Shown in pieces: positions 50,863-59,288 of a DNA stretch of 64,000 nt. The position numbers were made by a program, and so were the translations under genes. Position 1 is the first letter of the stretch, and each line of letters opens with the position of its first letter. Source of the stretch: JBCCXZ01 sp965228005 (lineage in GTDB: Bacteria; Planctomycetota; Planctomycetia; Pirellulales; Lacipirellulaceae); assembly GCA_965228005.1 (NCBI GenBank), contig CBDDGV010000003.1:496001-560000 (forward strand), written 5' to 3'. Below the pieces are notes generated by a model. The model did no database searches and was not told the origin of the DNA. It saw nothing but the letters and a program-made list of their open reading frames with translations.

Positions 50863-51999
50863 ATGAACAGCTTGAGATTGAAGGCCTTGGCGTTCTTGGC
50901 GGTGAGCCTGGTCGCCGGCAACGCAATGGCGGCTACTATCCAATGGACCGGTGCGGTCAGCGGTGATGTATCGGATGCCAACAACTGGAGCCCTAATATG
51001 GTGCCAGCGGCAGGTGACCTCGTCGAAATCGGCAACGGCGCTCCCAACAACCCCGACCTGCTGGGGAGCAGCCCCACCTGGGGCGGGGTGAACCTGTTTG
51101 GTTCGACGACAATCTCGGACACCGTCGGCGGCGGCACGCTCGATCTTCTCAACCTCGCAAACGGCGGCAGCGGCCTCTTCTCCGGAGGATCTGAAAACTC
51201 CACGATCGACGTGCCTTTGAACGTCAGCAAGATTCAGACCAACGGCGACCATAGCGTGACGTTCAACGCAGCGGTCGTTGGGGACAAGCTTGAGGCGTTC
51301 GGCACGGCCGTAGCGACCTACAACGCCCCGGTGACGGTCTCTCAGCAGTTCACCACCATTGGCGGTTCGGCCGAGCTCGTCATCAACGACGTGTTCAATT
51401 GGACCTTCGCCGGCGAGAAGGGACTGAACAACAGCGGCGGTACGCTGGCCTTCGGCCCAGCGTCCACATTGAACTGGAACACCTCCAGCGGAGGGGGCAT
51501 CTTGAACCTGTTCGGTAACCCCCACACCGTGAGGGCTGATGGCAACAACGTGATCGGGCAGGTGCCGGACGTCTGGAGCCGTAACGGCTCCAATATCTTG
51601 GACCTGAACGGTTTCTCTCAGGCCCTCGAATTCCTGGGTACCAACGGCGGTGCGAACCTTGATATCGACTTCGGGGCCATTCCGGGCGCCAACGACCTGG
51701 TGTGGGACGCCTCGTTCAACAGCAACGGGACCTACACGGTGCTGAACTTCGAGCCGGGTATCGACAAGTTGGAGTTTGGTCCGTTCGGCCCTGGTTTCCC
51801 GTTCGCCAGCATCACGATCAACGGCGTGGCATACGCGGAAAACAACCCCGGCGACGGCTCGACGGTTTGGACGACGATCCCGAAGCCGGGCAGCCCCGGT
51901 CGGCAGCTTGCGACGTTCGTCCCCGAGCCGGGGTCGGCGGCTTGCGTCTGTCTGCTGTTGGTTTCTGGCGCGCTCCGCAGAACCCGGAAGGGGTGCTGA
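50863..51999 (+). CDS. Exported PEP-CTERM protein without dockerin cassette (second tandem pair, member B)
   Basis: A 378-residue protein from ATG 50863; ATG 50833 is also in frame but spoils the signal peptide (RLKALAFLAVSLVAGNAMAA). The beta-rich domain is related to the preceding gene (NWSPNMVPAAGD, WSRNGSNILDLNGFSQALEF, NFEPGIDKLEFG). It goes from GSPGRQLATF directly to a VPEPGSAACVCLLLVSG tail with RRTRK, lacking the dockerin-like cassette of its neighbour. Same operon direction. Surface sorting expected; function unknown. Confidence 0.8.
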   Translation: MNSLRLKALAFLAVSLVAGNAMAATIQWTGAVSGDVSDANNWSPNMVPAAGDLVEIGNGAPNNPDLLGSSPTWGGVNLFGSTTISDTVGGGTLDLLNLANGGSGLFSGGSENSTIDVPLNVSKIQTNGDHSVTFNAAVVGDKLEAFGTAVATYNAPVTVSQQFTTIGGSAELVINDVFNWTFAGEKGLNNSGGTLAFGPASTLNWNTSSGGGILNLFGNPHTVRADGNNVIGQVPDVWSRNGSNILDLNGFSQALEFLGTNGGANLDIDFGAIPGANDLVWDASFNSNGTYTVLNFEPGIDKLEFGPFGPGFPFASITINGVAYAENNPGDGSTVWTTIPKPGSPGRQLATFVPEPGSAACVCLLLVSGALRRTRKGC

Positions 52000-52026
52000 G
52001 CGTTTGGGAAGTGTTCTGTTTCAAGG

Positions 52027-52076
52027 CCGAGGTGCAAAGGGCGGGGACCGGAGCGGCTCCTGCCCTTTGCCCTCGG
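52027..52076 (+). terminator. Long inverted repeat after the second tandem PEP-CTERM gene
   Basis: ccgagg-t-gcaaagggc pairs with gccctttgc-cctcgg (15 pairs, one bulged t) 28 bases after the stop at 51999. No T-run follows. Possible terminator or RNA processing site within the operon. Confidence 0.55.
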
Positions 52077-52182
52077 AGGTCTGAAGCAGACCGGAAGCTG
52101 GTGAGTGACTGGGCCATGTCCCGTCGGTGACGGAAACCGACAGGCGTGCTGCGGATGAGAGGAAAGCAATCGGTTGAGTGCG

Positions 52183-55100
52183 ATGAATCGCGAACAACAG
52201 TCGAAAAGGCATCTACTTATCGGACTGCTCACGCTCTGTGTTCTCTCTGGCCGAGCAGACGCTTCACTGTTTCAGCACCTCGACGCATCGGTCTCGGGAT
52301 CGTTCTTCAACAACGGCGGGACGCTCACCTGGCTCGATCAGTCTGGCAACGGTCGCCACGCCGTTGACACCTCCGCCGGGTCGGGTTCGGTTTCGCTCTC
52401 GACCGATCCCACGGTGTTCCCAACGGGATTGGACAGCCTGCGCTTCGACGGCGCGGACTTCGCCAATTTCGGCCGGCTCAACCTCTTCGGGGCCGCCGAA
52501 TCGGACGCCGTGCTGGATCAGTCGGGCCCGAACCCTGACGGGTTTACGGTTCTTGTGGTGGCCCGGGGCGACACGAACCCGGTCACCGGGGGCTGGAACG
52601 ACCTCATCGGCAACACCACCGACGTGCTCGATGGGGCGTTCTTGATGCGCTACAACTACGACAACGGCCGGTTCCAGGGCGCGGTGGGGACCAAGACCTT
52701 CCAGAACAACCTTTCCGGCCAGGCGAACTACAACCAAGGTGCGGCAACGGTCATGGGGTTCTCCTACGACCCGTCGCAGTCGGCCAGTGAGGTGACCTTG
52801 GTGAGCTCCTGGAATGACTACACCCAGTCGTTCGACTTGAGTAGCGCGATTACCGACAGGGATTTTTCGAACAACGACCCGTTCACGTTGGGCAAGGCCT
52901 TCGACACGGTCGGGCGACTCTTCGTTGGCAACGTCGGCGAGGTCAAGGTCTACGATGCGGCCCTCACACAGGGCGAACTGGCCAGCGAGATCGACGCGCT
53001 TAACCAGAAGTGGAACAAGGGCCCCGACGGCCGGCTCGACCTGATCGTCGACCGGGCTACGGGAAACGCAACGCTGAACAGCCCGGGCTCGGTCGACATC
53101 GACCTGGTGGGGCTCCGGCTCAGGAGCCCATCGGGCTCACTCGACACGAGCGACTGGCTCTCGATCACCGATAACTACGACGCGGACAGCGGCGCCTCCC
53201 AACTCGACGCCGACGATACCTGGCTGAAGCTCAGTGAGAAGGCTCACGATGTGAGCGAAGCAACGTTCGGCACATCGACCGTTACCGCGGGGCAATCGTT
53301 GGACCTCGGCAGTCTGCTGGTACTCGGAGCAGCGGAGGACATCGTGGCGGAGTACGCCGACCCGGAGACGCAGGATACCCTCCCCGTAGTGGTGCGGTAT
53401 GTGAATCAAACCCCAGCCAACCTGGAGCCGGGCGACTTCGATGACGACGGCTCGGTGGACCTGCCCGACCTGATGGAGTGGCAACGCAGCTTCGGCGACT
53501 CGGTGGCTCTGCCGAACGAGACGGTTTCTCTGGGGCGCGTGACGACCGAAGACCTCGCTACGTGGTCGGCCAACGCCTCAGGCAGCGGGGCGAACGCGGG
53601 GATTGTTGCCGTTCCTGAGACTTCTGGTGCGATGCTTGCAGCGTTTGCGGCAGCCGCATTGGTCACTCTGGACTGGCTCCGGCGGGCACGGTTTCCATTC
53701 AATCCTCGGATGACCTGCGCCTGTGCCCTGATGGCCTTCGTAGCTGGTGTCCTCAGCACAACAGCAATCGAAGAAGCCTCGGCCACGGAAGCCACCGTTG
53801 GCGTCTACTACTACCCCTGGTGGGACACGCACGACTGGGACGAAACGCTGCGAGCCCGGATGCTCCCGGAAGACCAAAGACCAGAAGCGGGATACACGAA
53901 CAGCTCCGACTTCGACCTGATTACCGATCACATCAACCAAAGCCACCGCGGCAACATCTCGCTTTGGTCGCACAGTTGGTGGGGGCCCGGGTCGACCGAG
54001 GACAACGTGCTGCGGCAGAACATCCTGCCCCACCCCCGAGCAGGCGAGATCAAGCACGCGGTGCACTACGAGAGCACCGGCCGGTTCGGCAGGTCCAACA
54101 ACAACCCCAACTTCAACAACCTCGTCCCCGATTTCGAGTACCTGGCTGAGAACGTCTTCACGGACCCCAACTACTACCGGATCGACGGCCGGCCGGTCGT
54201 GTTCATGTACGTCAGCCGCGCCTACTTCAACAACCCCGCGGCCCAGCAGGCCCTGGCCAACGCCCGGCAGTCGTTGGTGCAGAACTACGGCTACGATCCT
54301 TATGTGGTCGGAGACGAGGTTTTTGATTCCAGCTTCAACGCGAGCCGCGCCTCGCACTTCGACGCGGTGACCACTTACGACGTCTACGCGATGTCGGGCA
54401 TGAAGTTCAACGGCGCAACGCAGGGCGATGTCGCCACGGCCGCCTCGAAGTACGCCCAGGCCGCGGCCGCCGGCGCGACCGTGATCCCCGGGATCTCCCC
54501 GGGGTACAACGACAAGATCGTCCGCGACGGCAACCCGGCAACCGGGCGTTACTTTGAGAACGAAACGGTTGCCCAGGCCGGCAGCGTCTTCTCCACTCTC
54601 CTGGACCAGGCCGCCGCGCCCAACCTCGACCCCGCCGTCAACAACCTTTTGATGGTCAATTCGTTCAACGAGTGGCACGAAGACACCCAGATCGAGCCGA
54701 CCATCGTCACGCCCCCCAGCGGGCTGGACGACTCGGCAACGGGGTTCGTCTACACGCAGGGCAAGGCTTACGAAGGGTACGGCAACAAGTACCTCGATAT
54801 CCTGCGTGCCGGCACCACCGAGGGCCCCTTGCTGCTGGACGGTGACGCCGACTTCGACGGCGACCTCGACAACGACGACATCACGGCGTTCGCCGCCGCG
54901 TGGGGTGAGGAGAACCTCGTCGACGGCGTGGTGGTCGGGGGCTACGAGAGCCGCATCTCGATGCCCGACTTCAACTACGACGGGGTCGTCGACTTCGGGG
55001 ATTGGTTTGTAATGAGAGAAGTCCACCCGACCGCCGGGTCGGTGAACCTCGCCAGTCTCTTGACCGTGCCCGAGCCCAGCGCCGCACTGCTGGGAGCGCT

Positions 55101-55191
55101 CGGCGGCGCCGGTTGTTTTGCTATGCGAATCCGGAGGCCCGCCGCCTGGCGGGGCTCCGTCTGCCTTTTCTCAAAGAGAGGATCGTCATGA
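52183..55191 (+). CDS. Fusion of a LamG/dockerin PEP-CTERM-like protein with a GH99 endo-alpha-mannosidase-like PEP-CTERM protein
   Basis: A 1002-residue open frame. The first half has a signal peptide (LLTLCVLSGRADAS), a LamG-like domain (LFQHLDASVSGSFFNNGG), a dockerin-like part (DFDDDGSVDLPDLMEWQRS) and at 477-505 a sorting-tail look-alike (VPETSGAMLAAFAAAALV, then RRAR). Met510 (53710) then begins what looks like a second signal peptide (CALMAFVAGVLSTTAIEEASA). A GH99 domain follows (VGVYYYPWWDTHDW; HYESTGR with Glu630; NEWHEDTQIEP at 829-839), with a dockerin-like part and VPEPSAALLGALGG. GH99 enzymes are endo-alpha-1,2-mannosidases or mannanases. The stop overlaps the next start as ATGA. 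Start is uncertain: TTG 52174 has better spacing to gagagg. Confidence 0.8.
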   Translation: MNREQQSKRHLLIGLLTLCVLSGRADASLFQHLDASVSGSFFNNGGTLTWLDQSGNGRHAVDTSAGSGSVSLSTDPTVFPTGLDSLRFDGADFANFGRLNLFGAAESDAVLDQSGPNPDGFTVLVVARGDTNPVTGGWNDLIGNTTDVLDGAFLMRYNYDNGRFQGAVGTKTFQNNLSGQANYNQGAATVMGFSYDPSQSASEVTLVSSWNDYTQSFDLSSAITDRDFSNNDPFTLGKAFDTVGRLFVGNVGEVKVYDAALTQGELASEIDALNQKWNKGPDGRLDLIVDRATGNATLNSPGSVDIDLVGLRLRSPSGSLDTSDWLSITDNYDADSGASQLDADDTWLKLSEKAHDVSEATFGTSTVTAGQSLDLGSLLVLGAAEDIVAEYADPETQDTLPVVVRYVNQTPANLEPGDFDDDGSVDLPDLMEWQRSFGDSVALPNETVSLGRVTTEDLATWSANASGSGANAGIVAVPETSGAMLAAFAAAALVTLDWLRRARFPFNPRMTCACALMAFVAGVLSTTAIEEASATEATVGVYYYPWWDTHDWDETLRARMLPEDQRPEAGYTNSSDFDLITDHINQSHRGNISLWSHSWWGPGSTEDNVLRQNILPHPRAGEIKHAVHYESTGRFGRSNNNPNFNNLVPDFEYLAENVFTDPNYYRIDGRPVVFMYVSRAYFNNPAAQQALANARQSLVQNYGYDPYVVGDEVFDSSFNASRASHFDAVTTYDVYAMSGMKFNGATQGDVATAASKYAQAAAAGATVIPGISPGYNDKIVRDGNPATGRYFENETVAQAGSVFSTLLDQAAAPNLDPAVNNLLMVNSFNEWHEDTQIEPTIVTPPSGLDDSATGFVYTQGKAYEGYGNKYLDILRAGTTEGPLLLDGDADFDGDLDNDDITAFAAAWGEENLVDGVVVGGYESRISMPDFNYDGVVDFGDWFVMREVHPTAGSVNLASLLTVPEPSAALLGALGGAGCFAMRIRRPAAWRGSVCLFSKRGSS

Positions 55192-56264
55192 ACCTTCCTT
55201 CGCACAATTACTCAAACGGTCGCCGCAACGCCACGAAGCCGTTGGGCAGCCAGGGCTTCACTCTCGTCGAATTGCTGGTGGTGATTGCCATCATCGGGGT
55301 CTTGGTAGCGCTGCTGCTGCCGGCGGTGCAGTCGGCAAGAGAAGCAGCCAGGCGCATCCAGTGCACCAATCAGCTGAAGCAGATCGGATTGGCGGTTCTT
55401 AATTATGAAGGGGCCAGGGGTGAGTTCCCCCCCGGCGGCATCGCGTACGCAGTGTGGGGCAACCTCAACCGCGACTTGATCCCGTTCGAGTGCACCAACT
55501 TCGACTGCAACGGATCCAACTGGGCCGTAGAGACGCTCCCCTACCTAGAGCAGCAGTCGCTCTACGACTTGTACGATCACGAAGAGGAGAATTTCGCCGT
55601 CGGGGACCCCAACGGCAATGGCTTGATAAACCAGAAAGTCCGGGATACCGAGCTCGAAGTCATGAAGTGCCCGACCGACGCCTACGCACACGGCGAGTAC
55701 AACGTCGACGGAATGGCGGTCGGGTCGTACAAGGCGATGGCCGGGGTGATCACCCAGGTTTACGGCTCTTCGAGTTGGCTCAACTGGACGAGCCCCATGG
55801 GGCCGGGGGCCAATCCGCAGGTCGAGGTCGTGCTGGACCCGATGAACTTCTCCAAGCGGGGGTTGCTCTACTCGATGGGCCAGCCCGGGATGCCGCCCGA
55901 GAGGATGAAGAACGTCATCGACGGCACGAGCAACACCTTGATGGTGGGAGAGTACCACTGGCCGGGGCAAACCGAGCCGCCCTGGCCGGCTGCTTGGGCC
56001 GTCACGCAGCGTTGGAGGAACAAAGCCGAGGCCTACGCCGACCCGCTGCTCCGCAAGGTGAACATTGATCTCTGTCTGGACAACATGACGACCGCCCCGC
56101 TGTGGTCCTGCTACCGGGGGTTCGGCTCCACCCACACCGGCGACGGCGGGAACTGGGTCATGATCGATGGTTCGGTGAGATTCATCACCTGGTCCCTCGA
56201 CGGCTTGGTCTACGAAGCGTTGGCCACCATCGCCGGAGAGGAAGTGATTAATGTCGAATTCTGA
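55188..56264 (+). CDS. DUF1559 pseudopilin-like protein
   Basis: A 358-residue protein with a prepilin N-terminus (GFTLVELLVVIAIIGVLVAL), RRIQCTNQLKQIGLAVLNYE and a C-terminal HTGDGGNWVMIDGSVRF signature. That is H-X10-DG, one residue longer than the usual H-X9-DG. ATG 55188 has agagagg upstream and overlaps the GH99 fusion's stop by 4 bases (ATGA), so translation is coupled. It is followed at 92 bases by a lipoprotein gene, the third such pair in the window. Its place inside a glycan operon is the best argument here for a role in polysaccharide handling. Confidence 0.9.
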   Translation: MNLPSHNYSNGRRNATKPLGSQGFTLVELLVVIAIIGVLVALLLPAVQSAREAARRIQCTNQLKQIGLAVLNYEGARGEFPPGGIAYAVWGNLNRDLIPFECTNFDCNGSNWAVETLPYLEQQSLYDLYDHEEENFAVGDPNGNGLINQKVRDTELEVMKCPTDAYAHGEYNVDGMAVGSYKAMAGVITQVYGSSSWLNWTSPMGPGANPQVEVVLDPMNFSKRGLLYSMGQPGMPPERMKNVIDGTSNTLMVGEYHWPGQTEPPWPAAWAVTQRWRNKAEAYADPLLRKVNIDLCLDNMTTAPLWSCYRGFGSTHTGDGGNWVMIDGSVRFITWSLDGLVYEALATIAGEEVINVEF

Positions 56265-56356
56265 GTTCGCCTTGTCGTAAGCACAGTCCTTCACGCGGCT
56301 GAGAGCAGTAAGACGAGCCGTTGCGTGAACCAATCTTGCACCGTCTAAGTGACCCT

Positions 56357-56866
56357 ATGATGACTCATCCAACAACGCGTGGTCTCATCGGATCCCCCGG
56401 ACTCAAGCGTGCCGCGTCCTCGCTGCCGTTGCTCGCCGTGCTCTACGCGGCGGGTTGCGGGGACGCGAGGTTTGATTACGCGCCCGTATCGGGGCAGGTG
56501 CTGCTCGACGGCGAGCCGGTCGAAAAGGCCCGAGTTGTTTTCATGCCTAGAGCGACCGGTGATTCTCTGGAGGCGGGGCCCTATTCCAACGGAGAGACCG
56601 ACTCGGAGGGACGCTTCGAACTCCGCTCCGTGGAGGCCCGGCCCCATGACGGAGCCGTCGTCGGTACGCACCGGGTTGTGGTAAGCACTCGCCGGTCCCG
56701 CTTAGACCCCGAAGACCCCGACATCGAGATCGTCACCGAGCCCGAGCGCATCCCGCGGCAGTACACGAACTACCGCTCTACCCCTCTGACCATCGAGGTG
56801 CCCGAAGAGGGGACCGAAACCGCCAACTTCTCCCTCGAACCCGATCCTCCCGGCCGGCGCCGGTAG
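56357..56866 (+). CDS. Small lipoprotein paired with DUF1559
   Basis: A 169-residue protein. The signal is LLAVLYAAGC (lipobox YAAGC, slightly off consensus). The carboxypeptidase-regulatory-like sandwich follows: SGQVLLDGEPVEKARVVFMP, GRFELRSVEARPHDGAVVGT, HRVVVSTRRS. Tandem ATGs at 56357 and 56360; the first is used. Same fold and same position after DUF1559 as the genes at 6753 and 11622. It lies 34 bases before the GH92 gene. Confidence 0.82.
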   Translation: MMTHPTTRGLIGSPGLKRAASSLPLLAVLYAAGCGDARFDYAPVSGQVLLDGEPVEKARVVFMPRATGDSLEAGPYSNGETDSEGRFELRSVEARPHDGAVVGTHRVVVSTRRSRLDPEDPDIEIVTEPERIPRQYTNYRSTPLTIEVPEEGTETANFSLEPDPPGRRR

Positions 56867-56900
56867 AGCGTTGCAGCAGATAGAAACGGGGCAAACACCA

Positions 56901-59288
56901 ATGTCGCAAAGTACGGGGATCCCACGAGACCAAGGTCTGGGCCAGGCGCTCCAGCAAACGCACTCGCGTCGGGCGGCGGCATGCATCGCCTTCCTGTTCG
57001 TCTTGCATGCGGGCTCCTGTAGCCTTCCCGCCGAAGCCGGCGACAACTCCGAGCACGTGAACGTGTTCATCGGCACCGGCGGCCACGGCCACACGTTCCC
57101 CGGTGCGACAACGCCGCACGGCATGGTGCAGCTCAGCCCCGACACCCGCACGCTCGGGTGGGACGCTTGCGGGGGGTACCACTACTCGGACAAGTCCATC
57201 CTGGGGTTCAGCCACACCCACTTAAGCGGCACGGGGATCGGCGACCTGGGCGACATCCTCTTCATGCCGTTTGTGGGTGAAGCGCACACCAAACCCGGCA
57301 GCGAGGACGACCCCGACAGCGGGTACCGATGCCGCTTCAGCCACGATGATGAGCACGCCGAGCCGGGCTACTACCGTGTCCACCTAGCGGACTACGGCAT
57401 CGACGCCGAGTTGACGGCCGCACCCCGCGCCGGCTTCCACCGGTATGCCTACCCCGAAGGCAAGCAGGCTCGTTTGGTGATCGACCTGGCCCACACCATC
57501 CACGGGCACCGCAACCCGATCACCGAGCTGCGCGTCATCAACGACCGAGAGATCGAGGGCCTCAAACGCACGCGCGGTTGGGCCCAGAACCACCACGTGT
57601 ACTTCCACGCGAAGTTCAACCGACCGTTCAAGTGCACGCTCTACGAGAACGGGAAGGAGCTCTCCGGCAAGTGGGCGGTCGCGGCGGGCAACACGCAAGC
57701 GGTGTTGGACTTCGCGGAGGCCCAAGGCGGGCCCCTGCTTGCGAAAGTCGGCATTTCGGCTGTGGACTATGAAGGGGCGCGGAACAACTTGGAGGCCGAG
57801 ATCCCCGACTGGGACTTCGACCGGGTCCGCCAAGCGGCTAAGGCCGCGTGGGAGGTGCAGCTGAACAAGATCGACGTCGCGGGCGGCTCCGACGACGAGC
57901 GGACCATCTTCTACACCGCCCTCTACCACACCGCGATCAGCCCTAATCTGTTCTGCGACTTCGACGGGCGGTACCGCGGGATCGACCAGCGGGTGCACGT
58001 CGCCGAGGACGGCCCGATGTACACGGTCTTCTCGCTGTGGGACACCTTCCGCGCGTTCCACCCGCTGCAGACGATCGTCGCACCCGAGCTGAACGAGGCG
58101 TTCATCCGCACGCTGCTCACCCACTACGACCAAGGCGGTATGCTGCCGAAGTGGGAGCTGGCCGGCAACTACACCGGCACGATGATCGGCTACCATGCGG
58201 TGCCCGTCATTGTCGATGCGTACCGGAAGGGCTCCCGGTCGTTCGACATCGAAAAGGCGTACCGGGCCGCGGTCGACTCGTCGCGTTACCGCGAAGGCGG
58301 CTTCCTGTACCCCTCCGAGATGGTTCGCGAGAAGCTGAACCCGCGGGGGAAGCACTTCAACGCCACGCTGGGCTACATTCCTAGCGACCTGGAGAATGAG
58401 TCGGTCTCCAAGGCGCTCGAGTTCGCCTACAACGACTGGTGCATCGCCGTCTTTGCCGAAGAGTTGGGCAAGACCGAAGACGCGCGGGCCTTCCGCGAGT
58501 TGTCGCGCCGCTACCAGAAGTACTACGACCCGCAGACGGGCTTCATGCGGGGCCGCAACCAAGACGGGTCGTGGAAGACGCCCTTCAACCCGAAGTTCTC
58601 CGAACACCGCAGGGACGACTACACCGAAGGCAACGCGTGGCAGTGGACCTGGTTCGCGCCCCACGACGTGCCGGGGCTCGTCGAACTGATGGGGGGCCGG
58701 GACCCGTTCGCGGCCAAGCTGGATCAGCTGTTCGCCGAGGACTCGACGATCGAGGGCGAGAACAGCTCCGCCGACATCACCGGTCTGATCGGCCAGTACG
58801 CCCACGGCAACGAGCCGAGCCACCACATCACCCACCTCTACAACTACGTGGGGCAGCCGTGGAAGACCCAAGAGCTGGTCCACGAGATCCTCACGACGCT
58901 CTACTTCAACGACCCGAACGGCCTCTCCGGCAACGAAGACTGCGGCCAGATGTCGGCCTGGTACCTCCTCAACGCGATGGGGTTCTACTCGTTCTGCCCG
59001 GGGGACCCGAGCTACTCGCTGGGCAGGCCCGTGTTCGACGAAGTGACGATCCACGTGGACGAGGGGAAGACCTTCACGATCCGGGCGACGAACAACTCTG
59101 GCGAGAACAAGTACGTGCAGTCGGCGCGTCTGAACGGCGAGGAGCTGAGCACACCTTTCTTCGCTCACAGCCAACTCGCCGAGGGCGGATTGTTAGAAGT
59201 AACTATGGGCTCCACGCCAAACAAGAAGGGGCTGGGGGCTGAGGGCCGCCAGGAATCCGCCGCTTCCTCGCAGATCAATCAGCGGTGA
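56901..59288 (+). CDS. GH92-family exo-alpha-mannosidase
   Basis: A 795-residue protein. A signal region (AAACIAFLFVLHAGSC) ends around AEAGD. The GH92 pattern is clear throughout: VNVFIGTGGHGHTFPGATTP at the N-terminus, SLWDTFRAFHPL, MLPKWELAGNYTGTMIGYHA, EGNAWQWTWFAPHD (expected general acid Glu), GNEPSHHITHLYNY and GNEDCGQMSAWYLLNAMGFY (expected base Asp). GH92 enzymes are Ca-dependent, inverting exo-alpha-mannosidases acting on alpha-1,2/1,3/1,6 links. ATG 56901 is chosen over the TTG 30 bases upstream because the signal peptide starts better. The TGA stop overlaps the GTG start of the sulfatase fusion. Works with the GH99 gene to strip an alpha-mannan backbone or side chains. Confidence 0.93.
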   Translation: MSQSTGIPRDQGLGQALQQTHSRRAAACIAFLFVLHAGSCSLPAEAGDNSEHVNVFIGTGGHGHTFPGATTPHGMVQLSPDTRTLGWDACGGYHYSDKSILGFSHTHLSGTGIGDLGDILFMPFVGEAHTKPGSEDDPDSGYRCRFSHDDEHAEPGYYRVHLADYGIDAELTAAPRAGFHRYAYPEGKQARLVIDLAHTIHGHRNPITELRVINDREIEGLKRTRGWAQNHHVYFHAKFNRPFKCTLYENGKELSGKWAVAAGNTQAVLDFAEAQGGPLLAKVGISAVDYEGARNNLEAEIPDWDFDRVRQAAKAAWEVQLNKIDVAGGSDDERTIFYTALYHTAISPNLFCDFDGRYRGIDQRVHVAEDGPMYTVFSLWDTFRAFHPLQTIVAPELNEAFIRTLLTHYDQGGMLPKWELAGNYTGTMIGYHAVPVIVDAYRKGSRSFDIEKAYRAAVDSSRYREGGFLYPSEMVREKLNPRGKHFNATLGYIPSDLENESVSKALEFAYNDWCIAVFAEELGKTEDARAFRELSRRYQKYYDPQTGFMRGRNQDGSWKTPFNPKFSEHRRDDYTEGNAWQWTWFAPHDVPGLVELMGGRDPFAAKLDQLFAEDSTIEGENSSADITGLIGQYAHGNEPSHHITHLYNYVGQPWKTQELVHEILTTLYFNDPNGLSGNEDCGQMSAWYLLNAMGFYSFCPGDPSYSLGRPVFDEVTIHVDEGKTFTIRATNNSGENKYVQSARLNGEELSTPFFAHSQLAEGGLLEVTMGSTPNKKGLGAEGRQESAASSQINQR

